From assembly GCA_023150945.1 (NCBI GenBank), contig JAKLJX010000028.1, positions 24,458 to 88,457 on the forward strand: DNA of 64,000 nt. The letters are read 5' to 3'. Under the pieces are notes generated by a model. That model worked only from the letters and a program-made list of their open reading frames with translations. It was not told the DNA's origin and searched no databases. Shown in pieces: positions 37,540 through 47,000 of the stretch. Source of the DNA: a bacterium (GTDB lineage: Bacteria > Zhuqueibacterota > Zhuqueibacteria > Zhuqueibacterales > Zhuqueibacteraceae). How positions within the stretch are numbered: the stretch's first letter is position 1; the number at the start of each line of letters is the position of its first letter. The translations under genes were made by a program, and so were the position numbers.

Positions 37540-38415
37540 CTAATCGCCCAGGAATTCCTGCGTCTGTTGCATGATGCGTGACGATTCCTGGAATACTCTG
37601 CTGACTTCCCGTTTGTTCAGCAGCGCGATCTCGGTGACCAGGGCATTGATCACCACGGAGATCGCCGAGATCGAATTGGTGTACAGCATGTTTTTGGTGC
37701 GCACCACCAGCACGCGCGTGGCATGAAAGGTGATGGGCGCCGCCAGCTTGTCGGTGATGGCCACCAGCGCCAGGCCCTTTTCGGCCGCGTATGCCGCCCC
37801 GGCCACGGTCTCCTTGGAATAGGGCGGGAAGGAAAAGGCGACGGCCACGTCCTCCTTTTTTCCCAGGGCCAATTGCTCGACAAAGCGCATGGTGCCGCTG
37901 GCGAGCGGCCGGGCATCGATGGCGACTTGATTCAGTTCATAAGCCAGAATTTGCGCCAGCAGTTTGGAAATGCCGAGCCCCATGGTGAAGACGCGCGCGG
38001 CGCCCAGCAGCATCTGCACCACCTCGCGAAACGCCTGGCGGTCGAGATGCAGCAGGGTCTGATTGATGTTCTGCACTTCATGTTCGGCCACCAGGGTCAG
38101 CGCTTCTTCGGGCAAATGCTTTTCGAACGCGAGCATGAAGCGGTCGGCGGGCGCGAGGTTGGCCTGCAGCGTCTGCAAGACCTCGTGGCGCAGCGCCGGA
38201 AAGCCGTCATAGCCGAGGTTTTGCGCGAAGCGCACGATGGTGGCCTTGCTCACCTGCAGGGCCTCGGCCATGGCGTCGGTGGTGAGAAAGGAGAAATCAT
38301 TGGGCTGCTGCAGAAAGTAGTCGGCGACTTTCTTCTGATTTGCCGGCAGGCGCTGATAGAGCGCCAGGATCTTCTGCGTCAGCACCGGCGCATTTTTGTG
38401 CTTGCGACTGGGCAT
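37540..38415 (-). CDS. RpiR/MurR-family transcriptional regulator with SIS domain
   Basis: 291 residues from the ATG at 38415; the frame extends 12 codons to a TTG start, judged less likely. The N-terminal helix-turn-helix (about 10-80: LPANQKKVADYFL, TTDAMAEALQVSKATIVRFAQNLGYDGFPALR) is the RpiR DNA-binding signature. The SIS domain (about 120-265: ARVFTMGLGISKLLAQILAYEL, DVAVAFSFPPYSKETV) normally senses phosphosugars. It lies between the TonB receptor and the T9SS/YfcC/peptidase genes, on the same strand, and probably controls them. A near-palindrome in the promoter upstream of the M20 peptidase (43193-43206) is a candidate operator. Confidence 0.9.
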   Translation of the reverse strand: MPSRKHKNAPVLTQKILALYQRLPANQKKVADYFLQQPNDFSFLTTDAMAEALQVSKATIVRFAQNLGYDGFPALRHEVLQTLQANLAPADRFMLAFEKHLPEEALTLVAEHEVQNINQTLLHLDRQAFREVVQMLLGAARVFTMGLGISKLLAQILAYELNQVAIDARPLASGTMRFVEQLALGKKEDVAVAFSFPPYSKETVAGAAYAAEKGLALVAITDKLAAPITFHATRVLVVRTKNMLYTNSISAISVVINALVTEIALLNKREVSRVFQESSRIMQQTQEFLGD

Positions 38416-38484
38416 GTGGTCTGACCAAAGCCTTCCCGGCACAGAGCGCAACGCCGGGGGCGCTGCGCTCCGCCCGTGGGTTGG

Positions 38485-39627
38485 CTACCTCACCAACAGC
38501 ATCTTGCGGGTGGCAGTGAATTCCCCGGTGCGCAGCTTGTAGAAGTAAACACCGCTGGTCAAACCGCGGGCTTCGAACGTGACCACGTGCTCGCCCGCGG
38601 GCCTCCGGCCGTTGAGCAGACGGCTCACCTCGCGGCCGCTGGCGTCATAGACCGCCAACTGCACGTTGGCGGGCCGGGCCAGCGTGAAGTGGATCTGCGT
38701 CGCGGGGTTGAAGGGATTGGGATAGTTCTGCTGCAAAGCGAAGCCTGTGGGCGTGTCGGCTGGCGACGCTTCCACTGCAGTGAAAATGGCGTCATAACGC
38801 GTTTGTGCCGCGGCACTGGCAGCCAGCAATTCACTCAATGAAGTCCCATAGACCACGGCATAAACGAGTTCTGCCGTATCGCCTGCGGCGATCGTAACCA
38901 GACCGCCGTTGTGATGATAGATGCTGCCATTCGCCCCAACGGTAAGGGCATCATCAAAACCCGAGGCGGCGGTCATGGCGTAGCGAGTCGAATCCGTCGC
39001 CTCATCCGAGTCGGGATTGGGGGAGTAAGCATCCCAATCCCGAATTTTCACCGAATACGCCGGTTTGTTGAGCAGCCGCGTGCCCCAATAGGGCGTTTCG
39101 CCGGTGCGATAGTAGTAGGCCGTGTTGCCGGCGGCATCGTAGGCCACAGTCTCACTGCCGTAAGTCTGTGACGGCCGCGGGATAACGGCCGCGCCCAGAT
39201 AAAGTTCGAGCGGGGCAGCGGTGGTGTTCACCGCTTGAAACCGGATGAAAACGTAGGGGGTGCTGTTCCAGGACATCACCGTGTGCACCACGCGAACGGC
39301 GGGCGGTTCACCGGAATATTCGTTGTCGGTGATGCATTGGTAGGCGGCATCGACGCCCGGGATGGTAATTTCGGCGGCGGTCACGCTGGTGCTGTCACCA
39401 TCTTCGTTATAATCGAACACGTCCTCTTCGCTGAGCGCCGCAATGAAGCTCATGCGATCCACTTCCCGCGCGCTGCTGGTGTAGGGCGATTTGCTCACGC
39501 GGAAGCGGCCATAGCTGTTGAGATTGAAACCGAGCACACCGTTGTCGCCGGTGGCGCTGGGTTGCGCGCCGGCAAATTCAACCCCGAGAAATGCCGCGAC
39601 GAAAACCAGTAGCAATGATCTTTTCAT
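38485..39627 (-). CDS. Secreted T9SS-tagged protein of unknown function
   Basis: 380 residues. Signal peptide 1-21 (LGVEFAGAQ), a single beta-rich domain at about 30-285 with no recognised family (GFNLNSYGRFRVS, RMSFIAALSEEDVFDYNEDGDS, VYGTSLSELLAASA), and a textbook T9SS C-terminal domain (NYPNPFNPATQIHFTLA, SGVYFYKLRTGEF, RKMLLVR). GGGAGG lies five bases before the ATG. It sits between the YfcC transporter and the RpiR regulator in the same direction. Its position suggests a surface protein of the peptide-utilisation locus, but nothing in the sequence shows a catalytic function. Confidence 0.82.
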   Translation of the reverse strand: MKRSLLLVFVAAFLGVEFAGAQPSATGDNGVLGFNLNSYGRFRVSKSPYTSSAREVDRMSFIAALSEEDVFDYNEDGDSTSVTAAEITIPGVDAAYQCITDNEYSGEPPAVRVVHTVMSWNSTPYVFIRFQAVNTTAAPLELYLGAAVIPRPSQTYGSETVAYDAAGNTAYYYRTGETPYWGTRLLNKPAYSVKIRDWDAYSPNPDSDEATDSTRYAMTAASGFDDALTVGANGSIYHHNGGLVTIAAGDTAELVYAVVYGTSLSELLAASAAAQTRYDAIFTAVEASPADTPTGFALQQNYPNPFNPATQIHFTLARPANVQLAVYDASGREVSRLLNGRRPAGEHVVTFEARGLTSGVYFYKLRTGEFTATRKMLLVR

Positions 39628-39710
39628 ACGTCCTCCCGTGCGAGTGAAGGGTAAGAGAGTAGAAGAAAGAATTGATTAACGACTATCGAAACCGGCGGCC
39701 TCCGCAAGGT

Positions 39711-41102
39711 TCAATGCGGCCCCCAATGCCTCAGCACCGCGAGCGTGATGAAAACCAGCGCCGCGGCAAAGAACAGCGCCTGCAGCGGCAAGATCCAGCG
39801 CACCCATTTTTCAAACGGAATCTTGGCGATGCCGAGCACGCCCATGGTCACCCCGGAAGTGGGAATGATGAGATTGTTGAAGCCGTCGCCGAATTGAAAA
39901 ATGAGCACCGCGGTCTGCCGCGTCAGGCCGAGCAGATCGCTCAGCGGCGCCATGATCGGCATGGTGAGCGCCGCCTGGCCGCTGCCCGAGGGCACGAAGA
40001 AATTGATGCAGGCCTGCACGAACAGCATGAGATAACCCGAGATAACGGGATGCGACTGCGCCGTGAGACCGGCCAGCGCGTTGAGAATCGTGTCGATGAT
40101 TTTGCCGTCGGTGGCAATCACCAGAATGCCGCGCGAGAACGCGACCACCAGCGCCGCGGTCATCATGTCTTTGGCGCCGGCGATGAAGGCTTCCGCGGTT
40201 TGGTTCAGACTCATGCCGGCCACCAACCCGCTGAGCATGCCCATGGCGATGAACAGCGCGCCAATCTCGGTGATGTACCAATTGAACTCCAGTGCACCCA
40301 TAATCAAGCCCAGCACCGCCAGCACGAACACTGCCAGCACCAGTTTTTGCCGCCGGCCCAGCGGCGCGGGCGTCTCGCCGGCGTGCTCCTGCCGGCGCTG
40401 GCGGTCGAGTTCATACACCGGGCTCGAGCGCGGGTCGCGTTTGACTTTGCCGGCGTAGCGCATGATAAAAATCACCGCCAGCAGCGTGACCACCGCCCAG
40501 ACCAGCAACCGAAACAGCAAACCGGAGAACAGCGGCAACTCCGCAATGCCTTGCGCGATGCCGACCGTAAAGGGATTGAGAAAGGCGGCGGCGAAGCCCG
40601 TGCCCGCGCCGACAAACGGAATCGCGACACCAACGATGGAATCATAGCCCAGCGCCAGCGCGAAGGGAATGAAGATGAGTACGAACACCAGCACCTCTTC
40701 ACTCATGCCGAAGGTCGCGCCCGCCAGCGAGAACAGGATCGTCATCAACGGAATGGTGGCCAGGCGCAGGGCCGGGCTGCGTTCGAGGGCGCGGGCGGTT
40801 GCCGCAATCGCGCTGTTGACCGCGCCGGTGGTGGTCACCACGCCGAAGGCACCGCCGGCGATGAAGATGAAGGCAATGATGTTGGCCGCTTCCACGAAGC
40901 CGCGAATGGGTGCGGCCAGCATGTCGGCCAGGTTTTGTTGCTGTTGCGCCGTGCGTTGATAGGTGCCGGGTACGACCACGGTGCGGCCCTGCTTTTCGGC
41001 GCGCGCGTACTGACCCGCGGGCACCATCCAGGTGAGGGCACCCATCAGCACGATGATGCTGAAGATCAAAACCAGCGTGTGCGGAATCTTGGGAGCGGTC
41101 AT
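39711..41102 (-). CDS. YfcC-family transporter (C4-dicarboxylate / basic amino-acid carrier type)
   Basis: 463 residues with about 12 hydrophobic segments. Family signatures: the N terminus KIPHTLVLIFSIIVLMGALTW followed by MVPAGQY, and VPSGSGQAALTMPIMAPLSD and GDGFNNLIIPTSG in the C-terminal half. YfcC/DcuC/ArcD-like carriers move dicarboxylates, amino acids or short peptides; the substrate is not determined by sequence. The start codon overlaps the stop of the S51 peptidase (ATGA at 41099-41102), indicating translational coupling, so its cargo may be the product of that peptidase. Confidence 0.88.
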   Translation of the reverse strand: MTAPKIPHTLVLIFSIIVLMGALTWMVPAGQYARAEKQGRTVVVPGTYQRTAQQQQNLADMLAAPIRGFVEAANIIAFIFIAGGAFGVVTTTGAVNSAIAATARALERSPALRLATIPLMTILFSLAGATFGMSEEVLVFVLIFIPFALALGYDSIVGVAIPFVGAGTGFAAAFLNPFTVGIAQGIAELPLFSGLLFRLLVWAVVTLLAVIFIMRYAGKVKRDPRSSPVYELDRQRRQEHAGETPAPLGRRQKLVLAVFVLAVLGLIMGALEFNWYITEIGALFIAMGMLSGLVAGMSLNQTAEAFIAGAKDMMTAALVVAFSRGILVIATDGKIIDTILNALAGLTAQSHPVISGYLMLFVQACINFFVPSGSGQAALTMPIMAPLSDLLGLTRQTAVLIFQFGDGFNNLIIPTSGVTMGVLGIAKIPFEKWVRWILPLQALFFAAALVFITLAVLRHWGPH

Positions 41103-41974
41103 CGCGGCGCCAGTTGCAGGACTTTTTTGGATTTCAAATCGAAGCGTGCGCCGGTGCGCAGCACGTGCATGCGCACGCCGCTGGCGCGCAGGCCGCGGGT
41201 TTCTGAATCTTGCTGAGTGCGCGCTTGGGTCGCGTCATAAACGATGACGCCGTGGTCGCCGATCACTTCGAACGTCTGATCGGGTTTCACCCAAAGCGCG
41301 GTACCCTCGTCGATGCCGAGGCCGAGCAGCTTCGGCTGCTCCAGCACCAGGCTGATCAAACGATTGTGGCGACGGCGCCGCACGAAATGCTGATCGACGA
41401 TCGCAGTCCTGACGAAGCCGAAACCGGGCGCAGTCACGATATTCTCCGCCTCGATTTGGTTGAAGGTCGAATCCGCCACCGGCCGGCGTTCGTCGCCGGT
41501 GATCATCACCTCGCTCATCACCGCGGCGCCGGCGCTCGTGCCGCCGAGCACCGCGCCCGCGGCATAGAGCTCGTGCAGGCGGCCCTCGACTCGCGTTCCT
41601 TTCAACACCGCGGTCAGGCGCGATTGATCGCCGCCGGAAAAGAACACGCCGGTCACGCCTGCCAGCAGGGCCAAAACGGAATCCGAATCCGCCTGGCTGC
41701 GAGTGAGATTCAGCGCCCTCGCTTCACCGCAGCCGAGCGCGAGCAGCTCTTGCGCCTGCTCCGGCCCGACCTCGTGGGCATAGCCGCTGGCCATGGGAAA
41801 CACTACGACCTTGGCCCGGCTGGCGCCCGCCAGCGCCACGAATTTTTCCATGATCGCCGCGCCGCGCTTGCCGCCGCCGATGATGAGCAAATGACCTTTG
41901 GGCTGGCCGGCGGCGCCGAGCGCGCTTACCAGCACGAAGAGGACAACCGCGCCGCCACCGAATCGGTGCTTCAT
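41099..41974 (-). CDS. Cyanophycinase-like S51 peptidase with N-terminal signal sequence
   Basis: 291 residues from the ATG at 41974, which has GAGGGAAGG nine bases upstream and starts a signal sequence (VVLFVLVSALGAAGQ); a GTG 11 codons upstream is less likely. S51 motifs: HLLIIGGGKRG, VFFSGGDQSRL, nucleophile Ser in LGGTSAGAAV, DQHFVRRRRHNRL with His and the Arg residues that line the cyanophycinase pocket, and LGIDEGTALWV. All key positions fit cyanophycinase better than dipeptidase E. It is probably periplasmic or membrane-anchored. Coupled to the YfcC transporter and downstream of the M20 peptidase gene. Expected products are beta-Asp dipeptides if the substrate is cyanophycin; an Asp-rich peptide substrate is the alternative. 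Confidence 0.88.
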   Translation of the reverse strand: MKHRFGGGAVVLFVLVSALGAAGQPKGHLLIIGGGKRGAAIMEKFVALAGASRAKVVVFPMASGYAHEVGPEQAQELLALGCGEARALNLTRSQADSDSVLALLAGVTGVFFSGGDQSRLTAVLKGTRVEGRLHELYAAGAVLGGTSAGAAVMSEVMITGDERRPVADSTFNQIEAENIVTAPGFGFVRTAIVDQHFVRRRRHNRLISLVLEQPKLLGLGIDEGTALWVKPDQTFEVIGDHGVIVYDATQARTQQDSETRGLRASGVRMHVLRTGARFDLKSKKVLQLAPR

Positions 41975-42025
41975 ACGTCGGAGCCTTCCCTCGTCAGGAT
42001 GAGTCACTGCAGTCGTGCGCCGGTT

Positions 42026-43141
42026 CTACGCCACCAGCGCGAAAGCAATCTCAGCGGTTTTGAGCAAATCTTCAAGCAGCACGAATTCTTCGAAGCTGTG
42101 CGGTTTTTGCGCACCGATGCCGAGGTTGACGGCCGGGATGCCCTTCGCGTTCCACACGTTGGCGTCGCTGCCGCCCATGTAACGAATCGGCTGCGGCGTG
42201 AGCTGCACCCGCCGCAGCGCCTGTTCCAGGCGCTGCACCACCGGCGAATCGGTAGGCAAAACATAGGGGGCAAAATCCGTCTGGCTTTCGAACCGCAAAG
42301 CTTGGGGATGGGGCAGCGCCTGTTCGCAGACCTGCCGTAATTCGGCCAGGTGCCGGCGCAAGCGCTCGGCGGAGAAGGAACGCATTTCGCCCTCCACTGT
42401 GACGCGATCGGGCACGACATTGGTGGCTGACCCGCCGCCAATCTTGCCGAGATTGAGCACCAGGTCGGCATCGATCCGGCCGCTGGTCACGCCCGCCAAC
42501 GCGCGGCACGCCAGCGCAATCGCATTGATGCCCTCCTCCGGCGCCACGCCGGCATGTGCTGCCTTACCGAGAAAGGTCATTTTGAACACGGTTGAGCCGG
42601 CGGCTTCACGAATGTAAACGCCGGGCCGCTTCGAGCAATCGAACACGAAGCCGCCGCTAATATGGAAGGATGAAAGATCGAGTTGGGCGGCGCCCAGCAT
42701 GCCCAACTCTTCGGCCACGGTGAAGGCCACCATGAAGTTTTGATGGAGAGAGTTGCCGGAGGCAACGGTCCGCAGCAGATGAACCAGCACCGCGAGGCCG
42801 AGGCGGTTATCCGCTCCCAAAATGGTGTTGCCGCCGGAGCGAATGTCGCGGGCACTGACGACCGGCTGCAGGTCGGCGGTCGACTGCACCGTGTCCAGAT
42901 GCGCGCTCAACAGCAGGGCAGGGGAGTTTTCTTTGAAACCAGGAGGGAAACAGAGGAGATTGCCGGCGTTGCCCTGCAAACGCGCGCCCGCGCCATCTTC
43001 ATGCACCCGCCCGCCCGCCGCCCGCAGCAGGGCGGTGACTTCATCGGCGATGCGGCGTTCCGCGAGCGAGACGCCGGGGATCCGGGCCAAATGCAGGAAC
43101 AGCTCCTGCAGGCCCTCGATTTGTGCACCGGTGAATGGCAT
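42026..43141 (-). CDS. M20-family metallopeptidase (PepT-like)
   Basis: 371 residues, no signal peptide, so cytoplasmic. Two-zinc aminopeptidase motifs: LLSAHLDTVQST (metal His and catalytic Asp), ILGADNRLGLAVLV (bridging Asp), FTVAEELGMLGA (catalytic Glu pair), FDCSKRPG, the dimerisation domain AHAGVAPEEGINAI, and GSDANVWNAKGIPAVNLGIG. The order and spacing match tripeptidase T and relatives rather than succinyl-diaminopimelate desuccinylases. It is the first gene of the minus-strand run and would complete peptide breakdown inside the cell. The region before it carries a good Bacteroidota-type promoter. Confidence 0.9.
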   Translation of the reverse strand: MPFTGAQIEGLQELFLHLARIPGVSLAERRIADEVTALLRAAGGRVHEDGAGARLQGNAGNLLCFPPGFKENSPALLLSAHLDTVQSTADLQPVVSARDIRSGGNTILGADNRLGLAVLVHLLRTVASGNSLHQNFMVAFTVAEELGMLGAAQLDLSSFHISGGFVFDCSKRPGVYIREAAGSTVFKMTFLGKAAHAGVAPEEGINAIALACRALAGVTSGRIDADLVLNLGKIGGGSATNVVPDRVTVEGEMRSFSAERLRRHLAELRQVCEQALPHPQALRFESQTDFAPYVLPTDSPVVQRLEQALRRVQLTPQPIRYMGGSDANVWNAKGIPAVNLGIGAQKPHSFEEFVLLEDLLKTAEIAFALVA

Positions 43142-44096
43142 GGAAAATTTCGTTTCTCTTTCAGATAGAAAGAAATTTTTGTTGCAGCGAAAGTAAGAAA
43201 TTTTACCATTCTGTCAAGAAGTTTTTTTTACAGCAGGCGTTTTTCTTTCCTTCTCCCCAGACCGGCATTGCCGGCTGCCCGCCGGTTTGACCTCGGCAAG
43301 TTTGCGGCTGCCCGATCGCCTCATTTTCAGTTTCGCCGCCAGATTTTTTTTGGTTGACGGCCTGCTGGCTCAAGGTTTGCCGTGACACTGGCAAAATGCC
43401 AGTGCCAGGTCGAGTGGACATTTTTCATTCAGTTGACCATCACATGGGTCATCGACAAAAAAAATAGATAGTTCCAAAGAGAAACTTCTGTTCCAGCTTG
43501 ACGGTTTAAGCTGGCATATCTCAAGCAGCGCAGGTTGGAGATCTTGCAGGGAAGGCAGAAAGTGGTGAACTTTTAACCTCCCACCCGATGAAACAGTGCA
43601 GGCGATTTTGCTTCAGCTTGGGCCAAAGCCTGCGGGAAAATATCAATTCCGAAATTGTTCTTGCATTTCTCTGCAAAGCAGTTAAATTCCAAGCCACTGT
43701 TGGGTTTCGACTTACTCCTCGCTTATCATCCCACCCAACAACGCATGACCACGCCTTTTGCATCCGTTACAACTGCCCGTCTTCCTACGGCTCAAGAGGG
43801 CAGTCGCCGGTGATGGCTGCACTGCACGAGTTCCCATTTGCACAACCGACCCACACCCTCAGACCTGATGCAATCAGGCGGCATCGGCGTTGCGGGGAGC
43901 GGCATTGATCCTTGACCGAACGTTTCGCATTCGACTGAAAGTCGCTGCGGAAATTCTTACGCAATTTTCCAGCATCGGTAGATCATTTCTACCCAACTGC
44001 TGCCACCACTTTGAGCGTCGCAGCCTGCGCGGCATTTTAAGCCCGAGTTCTTCAGAAGTGCACGCCAGTATTCATGCTATGGGGAGAATGGAATTT
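43142..44096. other. Long divergent intergenic region, M20 peptidase / giant surface protein
   Basis: 955 bases with no convincing gene on either strand. Besides the promoter near 43200 it holds a perfect 8-base inverted repeat, CACTGGCA and TGCCAGTG around AAA (43386-43404), of the kind often dispersed in such genomes. A TTG-initiated extension of the following gene back to 43890 is possible but has no ribosome site and would precede the signal peptide with 100 unlikely residues. Confidence 0.45.
43188..43217 (-). promoter_or_regulatory. Putative Bacteroidota-type promoter with overlapping operator-like near-palindrome
   Basis: Reading toward the M20 gene: TTG (43215-43217), exactly 19 bases, then TACTTTCG (43188-43195), against the consensus TTG-N17-23-TAnnTTTG with one mismatch. 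The near-palindrome GTAAGAAATTTTAC (43193-43206) overlaps the -7 element, as a repressor operator would. A related AGAAAGAAATTTTT lies at about 43167-43180. Confidence 0.5.
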
Positions 44097-47000
44097 ATGG
44101 ACGAAACCTCGAGATCCTCGCACACAGGTCGGAAGGACACCTGCCAACCAACTCAAACCGTACTCCGCACCTCCCCCCGTTGGCTCAGGAGCGGATTCGT
44201 GGCGAGCCTGCTTACCTTCAGCTTGTCCGGTCAAGTGTCGGCGCAATCTGGGCTGGCGGCCAGTTCCTGGCCCAGCGCGCGCCATGACAGTCAATTGCGT
44301 GGCCGGGCCTTGGTCAATGGGCCGTCTGCCCCCAGGATTCGTTTTGCCACGACGGTCGGCGCCGGAGCCTTGGGCGATCCCGTCGTGGGGGAAGACGGCA
44401 CGGTCTACGTCTCCGGCCGTGTCGACAACAAGCTCTATGCCCTCACGCCCGCGGGCAATCTCAAGTGGACCTTCGCGGGCCACATTCCTCCGCCCAAGCA
44501 GGAGTTCTTCATGGCGCCGCCCGCAATCATGCGGGACGGCACGCTGCTGATCGCCTCCACCGACACCATCTGCACCAAGGACAAACCGGGCGAATTCTTT
44601 TACGCCATCAACCCCGACGGCACCTTGCGCTGGAAGAAAGAGCTGGAAGGCGGGACCGTGTTTGCCGCCAACGTCGGCAGCAATGACAGCATCTACGTCG
44701 TCACCGATTTCTGCTGGCTCTATTCGCTCGATCCCCGCGGCTATCTCGCCTCACCGGATACCATCGTCAACTGGCGCACCAACCTGCGCGCCCTGCCCGA
44801 AAACGCCGCGGCAATCAATCTCAGCGATTTGCCCGTTGTCGTCGCGGGTGACACCGTGATGACGATCCTGCGTTACGGTTCTTTTCGCTTCAAACGCAAC
44901 TACACACCGGGCGACACGCTGCAAGGTCTGGTCGTCGATGAAGCCGGCAATCTCTACTTGACCACGCGCGATCACGGCCGCGTTCTGAGCGTGAGTGCCA
45001 CCGGCGCGTTGCGCTGGCTGCGCGAGCCCGATGCGAGTTTCGGCATACCCGCGCTGCCGGCGTTGGGCGACGACGGCACGCTCTACCTCACCAGCTTGCA
45101 AGGCGGCTGGTTGCTCGCGCTCGACACCAGCACCGGCGCGGAACGCTGGCGCAAACAACTGCCGGGCGGTGATTTCATTTCGCCGGCCGTGCTCGACGCT
45201 GCCGGCCATCTCTACGCGGTGCACAGCACGGAGGGTTTGGTTTGCCTGGCGGCCGACGGCACCCTGCGCTGGTCGCGCCCCGAAGTCCGCGGCAGCCCGG
45301 GCACCTCACCGGCCTTTGGCGCGGACGGCACGATCTACGTGAGCGGCGACCGCACGCTTTATGCGATCGGCCAAAGCAGCACCATTCAAGTCTCTCCCGC
45401 GGTGCTGGAATTCGGGCAGGTGTGCCTCAACACCGCAACAACCACGGCGTTCACGATCGAAAACCTCAGCAGCGATCCGGTTGTCATCTCCTCCATTATC
45501 AGCGATCATCCCGCCCTGAGTCTGATTTCGCCGCTTCCCCGCACGCTGCCGCCGCACAGCGAAGATACGCTGAGGGTGGCGCTGGTGCTGTCGCGAACCG
45601 GCGCATTCACCGCGAACCTGACCATTTCCAGCAGCAGCGGTGAGCAAGTCATCCTGCCAGTCACGGCAGAAGGCGTCGAGCCACAAATCGCTTTGGAAGC
45701 ACATCCGCCTGATTTCGGCGAGATCTGCGCAGGCGAGGAAGTCTCCGCGGAAGTTTTCATCATCAACCCCAGCGCGACGTGCTCCCTGCGGGTGGACTCC
45801 TTCGCCGTGGCATTCTCCATGACCCCGCGCAAAGGACTGGCGTCGGAACAGCCCGCGGAGGCGGCTGCCACGCCGTTCTTCATTGCGCCCCAAGATACAT
45901 TCAAGCTCATCATCAGTACGGTTCAAAACAGCCCCGGCGCTTTTGAAGCCAAAGTGACGGTTTGGTCGAATGCCGGCGGACCCAAGGAAATCAAGATTCC
46001 AGGCACGGTGGTGCCACCCAAGATTGCGGGAACCGACACACGCGATTTCGGCAGGGTGCCGGTGAGCCAAACTCGCACTGATTCCGTGTTGGTTTGGAAT
46101 GACGGCCGGTGCGAATTGAAAATCAGCGAATTCCTGCTGCGCGGCCCGGATTCCGCCAGTTTCGCATTGGCCACGGTGCCGCCGCAGCGGACTCTGCAAG
46201 CGGGTGACACCCTGAGCCTGCGGGTCACCTTTACTCCCGCCCGTGCGGGCATTCATGTGGCGCAACTGCTGGTCATCAGCGATGCCGAGCCGGATACGCT
46301 GGTGATCGAATTGCGCGGGACCGGTGTGCCGCCAGGGCCGATAATGGTTTTGGGGCCTCCCGACACGCTTGTGCTCAAAACATGCTTGACGGATACCACC
46401 ACGGGCTACATCAAGATTCGCAATGTGGGAGCGGGTGATCTGATCATCAACAGTGTTTTGATCGACAACCCGGCCTTTGCTTTGGCGGTGCGGCCGGTAT
46501 TTCCGATCAAGATTCAGGGAAGCGAAGAGTATCAGTTGGCCATCCGTTTCGCGGCGCCGGCACTGGGCGAGTATCGCGGACTGCTCACGGTGAGCAGCAA
46601 TGACACCACCAGCGATTCCACGGTGGAGTTGATCGGCCGGGTGAACGGGCCTGAAGCTCGGCTTTCTGCCGATCCTTCGGCATATGGCGATGTTTGCGTG
46701 GGCACGCCCGCCACCAGTCACGTCTGCATCAAGAATCCCACGGGCTGTGAATTGCTGATTGATCGCATCGTTTTCATTTTTACCGAAGGCGGAGTGGCGC
46801 GGCTGCTTGCACCTGAGCTTCCATTGACAGCCAGCACGCCGCCGATTGTGATTTCGCCGGGCGATTCACTTTGCTTCCCCGTCAGCGTGACGCCGGGAAC
46901 GGCCGGGTCTTTCCAGGTGGAAGTCCGCGTCGTGTCCAACGCGGTCAATGCGGACACCAGCATCACCATTACCGGCACGGCCATTTCTCCGGTCATCGCC

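Noticed and set aside
43203..43421. Small minus-strand frame containing GTGILPV
   Set aside because: It is the translation of a dispersed palindromic repeat (43386-43404), not a gene.
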